Source: Notolepis coatsorum (taxonomy: Eukaryota > Chordata > Actinopteri > Aulopiformes > Paralepididae). From it: a stretch of 64,000 nt of DNA. The stretch is from assembly GCA_963971535.1 (NCBI GenBank), contig OZ020593.1:34816576-34880575 (forward strand), in the 5' to 3' direction. Below, piece by piece: positions 32,669 through 43,229 of the stretch. A model generated the notes under the pieces. That model was not told the DNA's origin and ran no database searches. It saw nothing but the letters and a program-made list of their open reading frames with translations. The first letter of the stretch is position 1, and each line of letters opens with the position of its first letter. A program made the translations under genes and the position numbers.

Positions 32669-33910
32669 CTACCATGGCCCGCGTATCCAGGTGCTGTTCC
32701 TCGGGGCTGGTCGTGCGTCAAGCTCACCCGTGAATTGAGTCGGGGGTCTGTAGCGCAGAGCCGCGGGGGTAGAGCCTGGGCTGTACTGGACCTCCTGGTC
32801 CTGTGGAGTACTGTGCTGCTGTCGGGCTTGACTCTCCTCCTCTCCCTCTTCTTCTTCCTCTGGCAGGTCCTCTAGATCCTGTAGTCGTCTATTTAGCCTC
32901 TCCGCGGTGTAGACCGTTTCTTCCTTGTAGCTGGGTCTCACTTGGACCGGTCGGGGAAGGGGTTCGGAGGGGGGTATAGGCTCTCTCTGGTGGTCGGGCT
33001 CAGGGTCGCTTGATCGGGTAGGGGAGGGTGCCCTTGACCCTTGTCTTGACGAGGCCCTGGAACCCCGTGCGGAGGGAGGGGGTGTTGCCCTGGTGATCAG
33101 CTGCTCCATTATCTGCGCTTGTAATCGGTCGCGCTCGGCTTCGTGCTTGGTGAGAGCGAGGTCGCGCTCTGCTTCTCTTTGGGCACCGGCAGCGGCGCGC
33201 TGGGCTTCGGCGGCGGCGCGCTGGGCTTCGGCCCGGTCCCTTACCATATTCTCTTCCGTCTGAAGGCGTCTAATCTCTAGACGTATACGATCTTCGTCGC
33301 TCCGTTGCTGCGCCTGAAGGCGTTCTCTTTCCATGGAAGAATGTTCGCGCTCACTAAGCGTCTGTGCTTGGAGTCGATCGCGCTCTGTTGAGGCTGCTAG
33401 GCTGGCGAGGAATGCCTGTGCCAGCATCTTGTCCGCCTCGCTGGGGGAAGACGCTGGTTGAGGTGATCCGCTCCTGGCAGTACTCGTTGGAGATCTGTTC
33501 TCCTGTGGCGAGTCCTGGAGATCCATCTCCGGGGTGCTCTCCTCTTCTTGTAGCGGGTAGAGTTCCATCCCTGGAGGGCTGTCTTTATCCTGGAGCTCTC
33601 CGGGGACTACTTCTTCGGTCTTGGCGGGGGGTAAAGTCATGTCGGGTCCCTCCTGGTCCCTACCGTGAGCTTGGTCAGTTACGTTAGAACCCACTAGGGC
33701 CTCTATTGGCGGGGTAGCCTGGTCGATAGGGTCGGACATAATTTTACTATCTACTTTTTCCGCGTTTACCGTCTGTAGAAAGCTAGGTAGTATATTGGCA
33801 ACGTAATCCTCTAAGTACTGAGGTGTCTGTTGTCTACGCTGCGGGCGATCTACTTTAGGAGAACCGTTTTGTGGAGTGTTCATCATAGGCCATGTCAATA
33901 TTAATACCAC
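32669..33910 (-). CDS. BEL/Pao gag N-terminal part, copy A, ended by an in-frame TAG
   Basis: 413 codons starting 25 bp past the primer-binding site; the natural start may be the Met pair a few codons in ('PMMNTP'). The first ~140 residues are acidic and disordered-looking. The middle (~150-280) is a highly charged Glu/Arg/Gln-rich coiled coil with 'RLQAQ' and 'AQRAAA' repeats. A Ser/Pro/Arg-rich linker follows. It ends 'RNSTWIRGPW' at the TAG (32669-32671), where copy B has TAC. Downstream gag and pol continue in the same frame. This TAG truncates gag well before the zinc knuckles, so copy A cannot make full gag unless it is read through. Gag forms the particle shell. Confidence 0.85.
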   Translation of the reverse strand: MVLILTWPMMNTPQNGSPKVDRPQRRQQTPQYLEDYVANILPSFLQTVNAEKVDSKIMSDPIDQATPPIEALVGSNVTDQAHGRDQEGPDMTLPPAKTEEVVPGELQDKDSPPGMELYPLQEEESTPEMDLQDSPQENRSPTSTARSGSPQPASSPSEADKMLAQAFLASLAASTERDRLQAQTLSEREHSSMERERLQAQQRSDEDRIRLEIRRLQTEENMVRDRAEAQRAAAEAQRAAAGAQREAERDLALTKHEAERDRLQAQIMEQLITRATPPPSARGSRASSRQGSRAPSPTRSSDPEPDHQREPIPPSEPLPRPVQVRPSYKEETVYTAERLNRRLQDLEDLPEEEEEGEEESQARQQHSTPQDQEVQYSPGSTPAALRYRPPTQFTGELDARPAPRNSTWIRGPW

Positions 33911-33935
33911 TATATTAATATTACACTAGTTACCA

Positions 33936-33952
33936 TCCGGCTCGAAGGACCA
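33936..33952 (-). promoter_or_regulatory. Primer-binding site, tRNA-Tyr (copy A)
   Basis: The plus strand reads TCCGGCTCGAAGGACCA, identical over 17 bases to the 3' end of vertebrate tRNA-Tyr (GTA) with its CCA. It lies two bases from the 5' LTR. The tRNA would prime minus-strand DNA synthesis. Confidence 0.88.
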
Positions 33953-33954
33953 AT

Positions 33955-35291
33955 TGTAACTGAGGGGTACAATTCCCTGACTGTATTGATAAGTATGGTA
34001 TCATTAAACCACTACCGCTTTATGTACTTTAATTACTGGCCATACAGTACATGATATATAAATATGATGAACATTTCTCACAATGAATCGGTTCCACACC
34101 AAGGTGTAATCAAGTATTTATTGCAGCAAAAGGTACATAATATACTTCTCTGTATTTTACTTTGGATGCGCTTATAAGGCAAAGGAATGTGCGTAGGCAA
34201 ATCAATAATGAATGTCCATTCTCTGGTTACGCAGGAGGTAATTATACAACCTGAATCTTAGGGAATTATATCTATGGTACACTAGTAATATATAGCGGGA
34301 GATACTGGAAGGGTCCCCCCGGTTGTAAGCCAGCAGGGGTAGAGGATCTGTCGGTAGTAGAGAGTCTGGTCAACGATGACTAAGGAGACTCCAAGTACAG
34401 GAGACGGTGCAATAGTCTCTTGATCCACAGACGAATACAGCTGTTCTCCGTAGACTGTAGCTCCACAGTGAAGAAAGCTAGCCGGCCTCAGGCTCTCTGA
34501 GGCGCAGACTCGACTGGTCTCCTCACAGGGTAAATCCAACACGTGTAGGCGTCGGCGATTCTCCGCTCCATAAATCACAGGACCAAAACAAATATAATCC
34601 AGCCGCAAAGGGCTATGTAGTCGTCGGGTAGATTAATCCAGTGTACATGTCCACACGGTTCTCGTCTAGGTCTCCTCGGGTGAAAGCGCCATGAAAGCAG
34701 CCCAGCCTGGATAAGCACTCTAGCTGATACGAGGAAGCGTTGGCGATGCTGGTCACTGTAGAACTTTAGCCGCACGATACACTATACACAAATAGACTAT
34801 TACTGACTTAATAGAAATATGTCGCACTCGACGGTATAGCGCCAAACTCTGACAATTCAGTTATTAATTCGCACGCGGTCTCAATGCTCTATTTTGGGGC
34901 CAAACAGGCCATACTTCACCGCACGGAGTATCATGGGTGAGGCTTCAACTTATTGGGTAACTCTACTTCTGTATTCACCTGCGCCATATTTATATGCACG
35001 GCGAACAATCTAGTGCCAACCTCATTTCTGTCTCGTATCCCTGGGCAAGGCCGGGCATGTACAGACATGTCTTGACGGTGGCTTTGAACCTGACTCTGGA
35101 GGCACGGCCCCGGCGCCTGTGGACCGCTGTCCAATAGGAGAATGAAATATTATGGTCTGTAATAGGCTAAAGGGATATTCCGTGTATATGTACAAGGAAT
35201 ATACAAGGGATATCAAACGATATACAAATACTATGCAATATATATCAATCAATAAATATATATATTCGGTTTAATCTGATCCTTTGTAACA
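33955..35291 (-). repeat. BEL copy A 5' LTR (promoter LTR)
   Basis: 1,337 bp, TG...CA. On the minus strand it holds a TATA-like ATATAAATAT (34986-34995) and an AATAAA (34117-34122). If both are used, transcription starts a little left of 34986 and R is several hundred bases long, which is unusually long. It is adjacent to the primer-binding site on the left. Confidence 0.92.
34986..34995 (-). promoter_or_regulatory. TATA-like element in the BEL copy A 5' LTR
   Basis: ATATAAATAT on the minus strand is conserved as ATATATATAT in copy B (62838-62847), followed in both by GGCGCA. The position within the LTR and the conservation support a promoter role. This is inferred. Confidence 0.5.
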
Positions 35292-35296
35292 ACCAC

Positions 35297-36274
35297 CATA
35301 TATCAAAACAAACGAAAACAATCAACCCCTAACTAACCACAACAAACAAAAGAAAAACGGCTTCACCCTAGCGTCTGTATAGTCCTGGTCCCTACCTACT
35401 TCGGCCACCGCTCCACTACCAACCCTGGTACTGTATGTACGATATCTAAACAAACGCTGGCACGACCGCCTAATGCCTCCACACCTAGAGGTATTCGCAA
35501 ATCAACCACTGTCATGTGTCAAAAAAAGAAAAGAAAAAAAACCCATCCCCAAACGTTCTCAACCCTCACTATAGTACCCCTATATAAGTAACTACTATAC
35601 ACACGCCGGCCTAGGAGGAGCCTGACAGGGTCCTTCTAATACCCCGACCGCATGTGGTGTGTCCCCAGGCGATGGAAGGTACCATATATAAAATGGTCCA
35701 ACTGCCCTAGCTGGTTGAGAACGCTCCCTATTGGAGAAGTATTTGCCAAGGGGGTCTAAAACATGGGTCGCTGTGACGTACTTGGGTACGTGGGTTGGTC
35801 ATTACCATTATTACTGTATTGATGACACCACCTGAACATCAAGTTAGTATATGTACATATGTTATGTTTTGGATGTGATGTGTGTGTGTGTTTGAATGAT
35901 AGCTAATGCTGTCTCTTTTTCTCAGGTGCCGCCCGTCCCTACACTGAAGAGTGCTGATTGTCTAATGGGTAACAGCTGATGACAATCACTTCAAGAGGGA
36001 CGGGTGGACAGATATACCAGGCAGCACACACTCATCCGCGCGCCTGTCTGTGTCAGTTACCAGTGACCAGGCTGTTGGAGGTTGCCATTGTTTACCACTG
36101 TTGTGTGGAATTATTATAACACTGCCCTTGATTTACCACTGTTTGTGTGGAATAATTGTTATAATACTGCCCTTTGTTTCCACTGTTGTGTGGGACTGGT
36201 CTATCGTGTGATCTTGCTGTTCACACCACTTACCTGGTAGGCATTATATTTGTGTTGGTGTAGCTACCAGGTGA

Positions 36275-36276
<2 letters not shown>
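35297..36276. other. Unassigned intergenic sequence with small tandem repeats
   Basis: From about 36085 to 36215 a unit with 'ccactgttgtgtgg' and 'ttataatactgccctt' recurs about three times. The rest, to the left, shows no recognisable coding or repeat boundary. An acceptor-like 'tctctttttctcag' lies at about 35912, without exon evidence. Confidence 0.4.

Positions 36277-36277
<1 letters not shown>

Positions 36278-36351
<74 letters not shown>
36278..36351. repeat. (AT)n microsatellite
   Basis: About 37 dinucleotide units of AT occur without interruption. Two copies of 'ggccttctgcctttttgcca' follow at 36353 and 36409. Confidence 0.95.
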
Positions 36352-36353
<2 letters not shown>

Positions 36354-36879
36354 GGCCTTCTGCCTTTTTGCCACTGTTTGGAAGTAATATATATATATCT
36401 ATGTATTGGGCCTTCTGCCTTTTTGCCACTGTTTGTGTGGAACTATATTGTGCTGGGCACATTGTGTACATTTGCTGGGGGATTCCCAGACTTGTCCTGT
36501 GACACTAGGTCACTAGGGCTTGTGTTGGCTCTTGTGCCTTACTCTATTATTATATTACTTGTTTGTTCTCCCCTTACCTTTCTCCCTGTTTGTTAATTGT
36601 TTGTGGGTTGTTTTTTTCCCTTTGTTAAATACTCATATTACAGGTGGAGGTTTGAATTCCTGCCCCAGATAATAAATATAATTTACCTTTTGAAAGCGCG
36701 TTTGTGTTGTTTTACTATCTGCCGGGACCTTGCTTTAAAAGCATCTACTGAGGGGGTTGTTTTGTCATGTGCAGCTTGCCTCAAGTTTCTATTATATGTG
36801 GTCATTAGACCTTAGCACATGACAGTCGCACACACGACAATGCCAACCATACCTCACAGTGTGGATCCAGCCCAGCGGC

Positions 36880-37275
36880 CATCACCAAATGCTTGCTCGA
36901 GCCCCCATATTACGTAACCATTGACTACAGGAAGGCTCGTTAACTTGTCAATGTTACACAATAAGGAGACGGCAGCCAAAGTATCTAAATAAAGAATATT
37001 TTAATTAATAGTTACCATGGTTTTTCGTAACTGAAATGAACATTAAATAATAGACAGACAAACACAGGACTATACAGACAGGATCAGCACCAGACGGAAG
37101 GGATGACAGACTACTTATACACAAGGGGATGACGAGACGACACACACCTGGGTTAATGGTAATTGGATACACCTGGGGAAAAACAATGGGGACTTCACAC
37201 TAGGACAGAGGACTACATCTAGACATGACACATCACACTAGGAACGCCTGATCAGGGCACATGACACACATAACA
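36880..37275 (-). mobile_element. Old LTR with adjacent tRNA-Pro-like primer site, minus strand
   Basis: On the minus strand the LTR starts TGTTATGTGTGTC at 37275. It has a TATA-like 'gtgtataagtag' and ends near 36908 in 'TTACGTAATA', which looks like a decayed TAACA-type end. Immediately after it, TGGGGGCTCG (36907-36898) matches the start of a tRNA-Pro primer-binding site. An ATG at 36882 opens a 25-codon gag-like stub. The rest of the element is not recognisable. An alternative LTR end is 36952 (TGTTACACA on plus). Confidence 0.5.
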
Positions 37276-37529
37276 GAGCCGTTTCTTCAAATGGACTTTT
37301 GAAGCTGCTCAAACTCGGTAGAGTTTTAAGTTGATTGGGTAAACTATTCCATTGTTTGGCAGAGGAGTATAGACAGTTTCACTGGAATTATGTTGCTAAG
37401 GAGCAGTCTGGAACCAAATTAATTTCCTGCCAGGTATTGCATTAGCAAACATTGCAACAACAAGAGTATGGGTGTCATCCTCGACAGCACACTGTCATTC
37501 AAATCTCACATTAATAACATCACACTCAT
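37276..37529 (+). pseudogene. LINE (L2-type) reverse-transcriptase fragment, 5' part
   Basis: The conceptual peptide near 37465-37525 reads 'MGVILDSTLSFKSHINNIT', a conserved part of L2-type LINE proteins. The sequence is cut by the transposon at 37530 and continues at 38897. The part to the left is degenerate. Confidence 0.62.
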
Positions 37530-38896
37530 TGCGTTTACATGGACAGTTTATTCCCCTTTTCATTCGGAATTAACGTTAAATCCTATTTAAAGTTATCATG
37601 TAAACATCTGAAAATACTTAATTCCGAATGAAAATGGCCATTCCGAAATAAAATCCATTCCGATGTAAGTGGCCGGTTTATTCCATTTATCATTCCGAAT
37701 TAAAGCTTTTTCTGTCCATGTAAACGCTTTTTCGGAATTAGTTCCCCCCGGTCTTTCTGCGCATGATCGCGCATAGGCTACAGTACACATAGATGATCGC
37801 GAACAGGGGCACATATTGTTCCATAGCATACGCCTTCAGTTGATCATGACAAATCCTCTCTTACCTTGACGATTAAAAAGCCTCCATAATTTAGTAAATA
37901 AAGCTGTAGCCAGCCAGCTAGTATTGATGCTATACAAAATGCTATCCACAAAATAGCTACATAGCTAACCAACTAAATACAATGGTATCCTGAGGTAACG
38001 TTAGATACAACGTTTGCTAGTCGAAATGACTGGACACACACAGGGACAAGTTAAACATCAATCAATTAATTTATTCCAACAGGTAGTTTGAGCTGCATGT
38101 GAGCCGCGGTCTTTCTCTCCTCTCCTTTGGAAACTAATGATGATACGTAACGTTAGCTAGAAAAAGCACAGAACTGGCCGGCAAAAGTCAAGCTGCTAGC
38201 AACAGACACTATAATACTTCCGTCGGGGGATTTCAAAATAAAAGAGCGACGTCTAAAAGCACCGTAAATAGGTTTATTTTGTACATTATCTAACGTTAAC
38301 ACGAACCTAAACTAACTTTAGATTAGTGTAGGTTCATGTAACGTTAGATATTGTAAAGAATAAACGTATTTACGGTGCTTTTAGACGTCGCTTTTATTTT
38401 GAAAGCCCCCGCCCGGAAGTAAAAATTATGCTTATTTGTCTGCGTGTTATCAATGGGTTGCTACATACGGGGTACAATGTTACATAGGCTGTGCGTCGAT
38501 GTTGCAGAAGCATAAAGGCCTGCAACACCTTTGCTTTGTCGATGTTGTGGTGCAGTTGCTTTGAAGTTGCTGTAGCATTTAGAGGCCTTTAACGTTAGCA
38601 GAATAGACACACCGAGAGTCTGGTTAATGTTGTTTGGTACGCTAGCACAGTAGCTGAGAATACCGGTCGCAGCTGTTTGTTTACTTCTGGTAAACGTAAT
38701 GACGTTAACATCCTGTTTACGTTTACCCAATCAGAAGCCTTCCCAACCCCAAACCTTACGATGACTCGAAAACTCCCGATTAGACAGTGACTTTCATGTA
38801 AACACCTTGTCGGAATTAAGATTTGATTTTTTTTTACATCCGAATGATTTGATTCCGAAGTTATAATTCGGAATTAAAAGTCACCATGTAACCGCA
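37530..38896. mobile_element. Non-autonomous DNA transposon with TGCGTTTACATGG ends
   Basis: The left end 'tgcgtttacatgg' and the inverted right end 'tgcggttacatgg' face each other. Subterminal regions are full of 'attccgaat/attcggaat' words on both sides (37566-37740 and 38815-38880). It splits a LINE and is non-coding. It contains a smaller MITE at 38217-38419. Similar ends are common among fish hAT-type repeats, but I cannot see a clean 8-bp target duplication. Confidence 0.65.
38217..38419. mobile_element. MITE with ~54-bp inverted ends and TA duplication
   Basis: Left arm 'cttccgtcgggggatttcaa' through 'aaaagcaccgtaaata' and right arm are complementary with a few mismatches. TA flanks both sides (38215-38216 and 38420-38421). 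The centre contains a second inverted pair around 'acctaaactaactttagatt'. About 203 bp in total. TA duplication points to a Tc1/mariner-like mover. Confidence 0.8.
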
Positions 38897-39250
38897 GCCA
38901 CTGTCTGCTTACTTCCACCTACACAACATCAATCGTCTCCGCCCCTCACTTACACCTGCCAGCACCGCTACTCTTGTTCACACCCTGGTCACATCCTGCC
39001 TAGATTACTGTAACTCCCTCCTCATTGGTCTCAAGTATCTCTATAAACTCCAACTGGTTCAGAACTCAGCCGCTCACATTATTACTAGAACTCCCTCCAT
39101 CAACCACATCACTCCTGTGCCCCCCGCCTCTGGAATTCCCTACCGCAAGACATCCACGCAATAGTCAACCTCCCCACCTTTGTTTCCCGTCTCAAAAGAC
39201 ATTTGTTCATTCTGGCATACTCACTTTAATTTTAGGTCTATTATAACTGC
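38897..39250 (+). pseudogene. LINE (L2-type) reverse-transcriptase fragment, 3' part
   Basis: The peptide pieces are '[18 protein letters not shown]', '[20 protein letters not shown]', '[17 protein letters not shown]' and 'FVSRLKRHLFILAY'. These are conserved C-terminal pieces of L2-type LINE proteins. The middle between 'HITPV' and 'LWNS'-type pieces is deleted. Confidence 0.75.
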
Positions 39251-40307
39251 TCCCCTATGTGTAACTTTGTGTAACACCCAGCGTGTGATGCAAAGGATTT
39301 GGTTGGTTATTTCCATGTAGAATTTAATTTAATGAAAATTACCATATGTACAAGTTTGGGCTGTCAATCGATTGTGATTGATTGCATGATTGTCTATAAT
39401 TAATTGTGATTAATCACATACGTATGAATTAATCACCTTTTTTTTCCTGTTCAAAATGTACCTTAAAACCTCATAAGCGTTGGACGGCCCGAATACAGAC
39501 CATCCAATGTTTAAGAGGTTATGCAACTGGCTCAGGGCAAATAAATAGAAGTATAGGAGGAGGGAGAGACAGAGAGAGGGGAGGCACACACACAGAGGGG
39601 GATATAGAGAGGGGAGGCACACACACAGAGGGAGAGCTAGAGATAGGCTACAGAGAGGAACAGACACACCTGTGCCTCAACCAAGCCAACATAGGCGATT
39701 TACAAGCTATGAAAAAAACCATGATCATGTACTGCGTGCTGTACCAGTAGGCTACTGAAATGTATTAATGTTACCATGGCAACCACAACTCTTGATACAT
39801 GTGGAAAAATTACAAGCAGTGTATAATTATAGTCATTAATGGTTTCCCCTGGCAATTAAGATGTCTCAAGTGTCCCTGCACAGACAGCCAATAAGCACAC
39901 AGTCCATGTACATAACATTAGTAAAGTCTAAAACAACATAACCAAATAGAGTAATGTAGTAGACATACAGACCACTACCAGGTCCACAGCTTGAGATCAT
40001 CTCTCTGCCAGGTTATGATGTCCCTAAGCTAGCAAAGTTAATAATGGTTAAAAGTGAAAATAAAATGCTTGCAGTCAATTGTGAAAGCCTGCGCTTCATA
40101 TCATGTTATTATTATGATAGTGTCTGTCACATTCATCCCTACTTCCCTCAGTGTATACTCACATAAAATACTCCAGAAAGCAAAATATCAGATAGTGAAA
40201 ATAGCAATTGGAGCCAAAAATGCACCAATCCAATACAGCAGGTATATTCAGCCCTATTAACCTATTGAGCCCTAGCCCTATTTTCTGAAAATCCACCTAA
40301 AATACAT
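39251..40307. other. Unassigned intergenic sequence
   Basis: 39550-39660 is GA/CA-rich low complexity. TTAA at 40257-40260 followed by 'cctattgagccc' could be the left end of an old TTAA-flanked element whose right end is at 43226-43229. I cannot prove the pairing. Confidence 0.4.
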
Positions 40308-41103
40308 ACCCTAAATCCTCTAATAGTGGAGGGTACTCGAATAAAGGACGGGCGTCTTATAATGGCCGAGGGTTTGATGCATGGAGACAAATAAAGGCCG
40401 GTCTCCAATATAAGGTCGCAAAAGAAAGTATTTAAAAAGAATTTCGTACCATGATATAGAATGAGATAAACTCTTGCCAATGCAAATCAAGTGCTGCCTC
40501 GCGCTACACTGACTACCGTACATTAACGTTTCCCTCTGGTTGGCGCTAGCTTTAGTGCTAGCTAACGTTGTCATAATATCTAGATCTGTGGTGTCAGCTG
40601 GAAGACGTTGACTTTGCTTGCAAACGTTAACATTCGCTATCTATATGGCGTTGGCAGGCGAGGCTGGCGTTGTCCAGTTGACACATTACAGATCATGATG
40701 CTATGATAGCGTTAGCTAAAGCTACTGCCTGCATGTCATCAACTCGATTCGACTGAGGAAGTCGAGAAAGTAGGTACCACACGCTAAATCGTCCCCGGAC
40801 CCCGCAACCTATAGACAGTTCCAACTTCAGTGCGTGAATTACGTTAATCCCACAATTACTCAACTGCACTCAATATTTAAATACCAATGCTAGTCTAAAT
40901 AAATGTAGACAGACAATGTACGTATTAAAAAATATATATAATAATAATGCAATAAAAGTCTGAAAATGAAGGGATTATGTCCATGAGTGTCATTTTTTGA
41001 AATTAAGGCCTGCCTCTTATATAAGCCTCTCTCTAATAAAGGCCTGGTGCTCTTTGCAGCTGAGGTAAATAGAAGACCCGTCCTATATTTGAGGATTTAC
41101 GGT
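40308..41103. mobile_element. Non-autonomous DNA transposon with ACCSTAAATCCTC ends
   Basis: The left end 'accctaaatcctctaatag' and the right end 'atatttgaggatttacggt' are inverted copies. Both flanks carry 'aataaaggcc'-type words on the inside. There is no transposase frame. The length is about 796 bp. The target duplication is unclear. Confidence 0.62.
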
Positions 41104-41617
41104 ACCTAAGTAAATGGAAGATATCTCGTTTCTGACATCCAACACTTGAGCGCCAATAAAGAGATATCTCGTTTTTCGTTCCTTTTTTTCATTATTATTA
41201 TTCTAAACACTCGCATGGGCCTTTGTGAGTGTGCCTGGGACCTCTGGCTATGTTATAATTGCAATGACGATCGAATCCCGACATGTGGCAGTATCGCCTA
41301 CCTTTTGAACAACATGGGCCAGTTTAGTGTGGGGCACGCCGCAGCACCCAATGCACTAGGAAGCGAGCAGCAGTGAGCAAACTACAGCCAACTAACATTC
41401 GACAATGGCGATCGCCTAGAGCGAACTATTGGATATTATGAAGAAGAAGACAAAAAGGATGATATGGATGATGATTATGGATGATACGGTGCGTTTTCAC
41501 CAGAATATGTTGGACTCAGCACTTCTGGTCAATCATAAAAATACTATAGTCAAACCAGCCGATGAGGAAACCTATTCGGCTCTGTGGTATAGTTAAGCAT
41601 TACATCATGCGCAGGAG
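41104..41617. other. Unassigned sequence, possible piggyBac-like relic
   Basis: 'acttgagcgccaataaagag' and 'atatctcgtttttcg' near 41142 resemble the left ends of the TTAA MITEs. A block near 41420-41460 ('gaactattggatat.atgaag') recurs at 42698-42730. It has no open frame of note. Confidence 0.35.
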
Positions 41618-41719
41618 TGTGTTATAGGAATTAGATCATGCCTAGGGGTGGTTGTTAGGCCCGACGCGCAGCAGAGGGTCGTTAAACCCCCCTAGGCATG
41701 ATCTAATTCCTATAACACA
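41618..41719. repeat. Perfect 31-bp inverted repeat with 40-bp loop
   Basis: 'tgtgttataggaattagatc' and the following bases at 41618-41648 are repeated exactly inverted at 41689-41719. The loop contains 'ggcccgacgcgcagcagagg'. All 31 positions match. The absence of mismatches suggests a young insertion or a stem under constraint. Confidence 0.85.
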
Positions 41720-41984
41720 TGACTACAAGTGGTGTAATGTCTTTTATACAATGGCCGAATTCACCCAACCTTATTGCTATAGAATAAACACACAGTAATT
41801 GAAGCATAATGGAGATTTATTCACAAAACCATCAGCAGAAAAATAATAATCGCCTCCGTGTCTAGAAGCAGAGGGAGGTGCGGTGCTTCAAAGCATGCCA
41901 TCTAACAACAAACTTCATATAAATCCTGCAATGTATTATTGTTTTGACAATGGGTTTTACAGACATACATGACACATGTTATAC

Positions 41985-42327
41985 GAAATACCCCCCCCTC
42001 CACCCCACCTACCAATCTCCTACCTACCAACCTCCTCCAATGTACAGTTTCTTCGTCAAATGTATATACTCTTTTTTAGACTCTTCTTGTATCACAAACA
42101 GTACTGTATTTGTAAATCTGGTAAGTCATAAATATATAGATGTAGCAGTACTGTCTATCTGTATGTCATGTATGTCATATATGTTATGATGAATTGAAAA
42201 TGGGGGACCCTGATGTAAACAAGACGAAAGTATTTCTCTGGTCTGCATCCCCTTAACAATTGTGTGTATTGAGCCGTACTGTATTGTACCCATTCTGCAA
42301 TCTGTTAATAAAATGTTCAATCAATCA
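41985..42327 (+). mobile_element. LINE 3' tail, TCAA-repeat family (copy 4)
   Basis: It shares with 24671-25165 a C-rich start ('cctccaccccacctacca'), 'tcctccaatgtacagtttct', 'agtactgtatttgtaaatct' and the common block ending 'ctgttaataaaatgttcaat'. It ends in a short TCAA tail. No coding part. Confidence 0.72.
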
Positions 42328-43229
42328 AATCTAAAAAAAGAAAAGAAAACGTCTGCCATTTCTTTTTTTTATCTCCGCGATTTTTCTTTTGTTTCACAAT
42401 GAGTCATGACAAATTAATTACATCCATGTGTATGTAACAAACTAACATATTCCAGTTCACTGTATCTTTTTTGGAGGATTCGTTCAAAAGCTATTCATTT
42501 GCATTTTTCTATCTATGGCGGATTGATTCAGACAGAAAAAGGAATTCGGTTGTGGGAGGGATCTGGGGTCACGTGGAGTGTGTTATACTAAATAACAACC
42601 GGCAACTTCACTGTTTCAGCCAATCAGAATCAAGAAATTTGCATGCCATTGTATAATCTGGCCCGAGCACACAATAGTAGCCTGCAATGCAATGGCGAGT
42701 GAACTATTGGATATGATGAAGAAGAAGACAACGGATGAGGGCCACCTAACGTTATATGTATTGATCCTGTTCTGATCCAAGACACTTGGAGCAAGAGTGG
42801 AGTATCTGCTGACAAAGGTAACGTCTATTTTACCGAACCCCATCATAAAAAAAAATTGTAATGATTGCAGCGTCGGAAAACATATAGTCGTGTTTACCTT
42901 TGACCTGGCAATAATATAGGTTTCAGGCGAGCAGCCGCGAGATTTGCGCATATGCGCACAAAACACTATCTCACGATCTAGAAAACCAGCCTGGATTATT
43001 GTGAAACGTGGCAATTTTTTGCGTGGTATAGCGCACAAACGAAGGTATGTAGAAATAAACGGTTTTGTCACTGTTGGAGTATAAATAGTGCCTGTCAAAT
43101 GAGCCATACTATTGTCTCCATAACTATAATATAGAATATACGATGGGTCCGCAAACATCGTGAAAATGGTCAATAACGCTGGCGCAAGGGAGTAAAGATG
43201 GAAAAACAGCATGGCAGTCAATGAGTTAA
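42328..43229. other. Unassigned sequence ending at a TTAA
   Basis: A minus-strand open frame of 227 codons covers 42616-43299, but only its first ~20 codons match a known family (LINE). The join is at TTAA 43226-43229, preceded by 'ggcagtcaatga', which resembles the right end of a piggyBac-like element. I read it as an old TTAA element truncating the LINE. Confidence 0.4.

Larger units (their letters stand above)
26249..35291 (-). mobile_element. BEL/Pao LTR retrotransposon, near-intact (copy A)
   Basis: This is a 9,043-bp element on the minus strand. Its LTRs (26249-27585 and 33955-35291) are 1,337 bp each and begin and end TG...CA. ACCAC flanks both sides (26244-26248 and 35292-35296), a 5-bp target duplication. 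It contains a tRNA-Tyr primer-binding site, a purine-rich tract and a gag-pol frame from 33910 to 27680 broken by a single TAG. The domain order protease, reverse transcriptase, RNase H, integrase and the A17-type protease place it in BEL/Pao. By eye the LTRs differ at about five substitutions with no length change, so insertion was recent. No envelope gene is present. Confidence 0.93.

Noticed and set aside
28400-32740. Many plus-strand open frames of 60-170 codons across the BEL elements
   Set aside because: They lie opposite the long gag-pol frames, recur in both copies as mirror images, and have no motif of their own.
26249-35291. Endogenous retrovirus with envelope
   Set aside because: The domain order and protease type are BEL/Pao, the polyprotein ends with the integrase C-terminal domain, and no envelope-like frame lies before the 3' LTR.
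35900-36000. Exon after an acceptor-like 'tctctttttctcag'
   Set aside because: No sustained frame, protein similarity or matching donor could be seen. Such words are common by chance.
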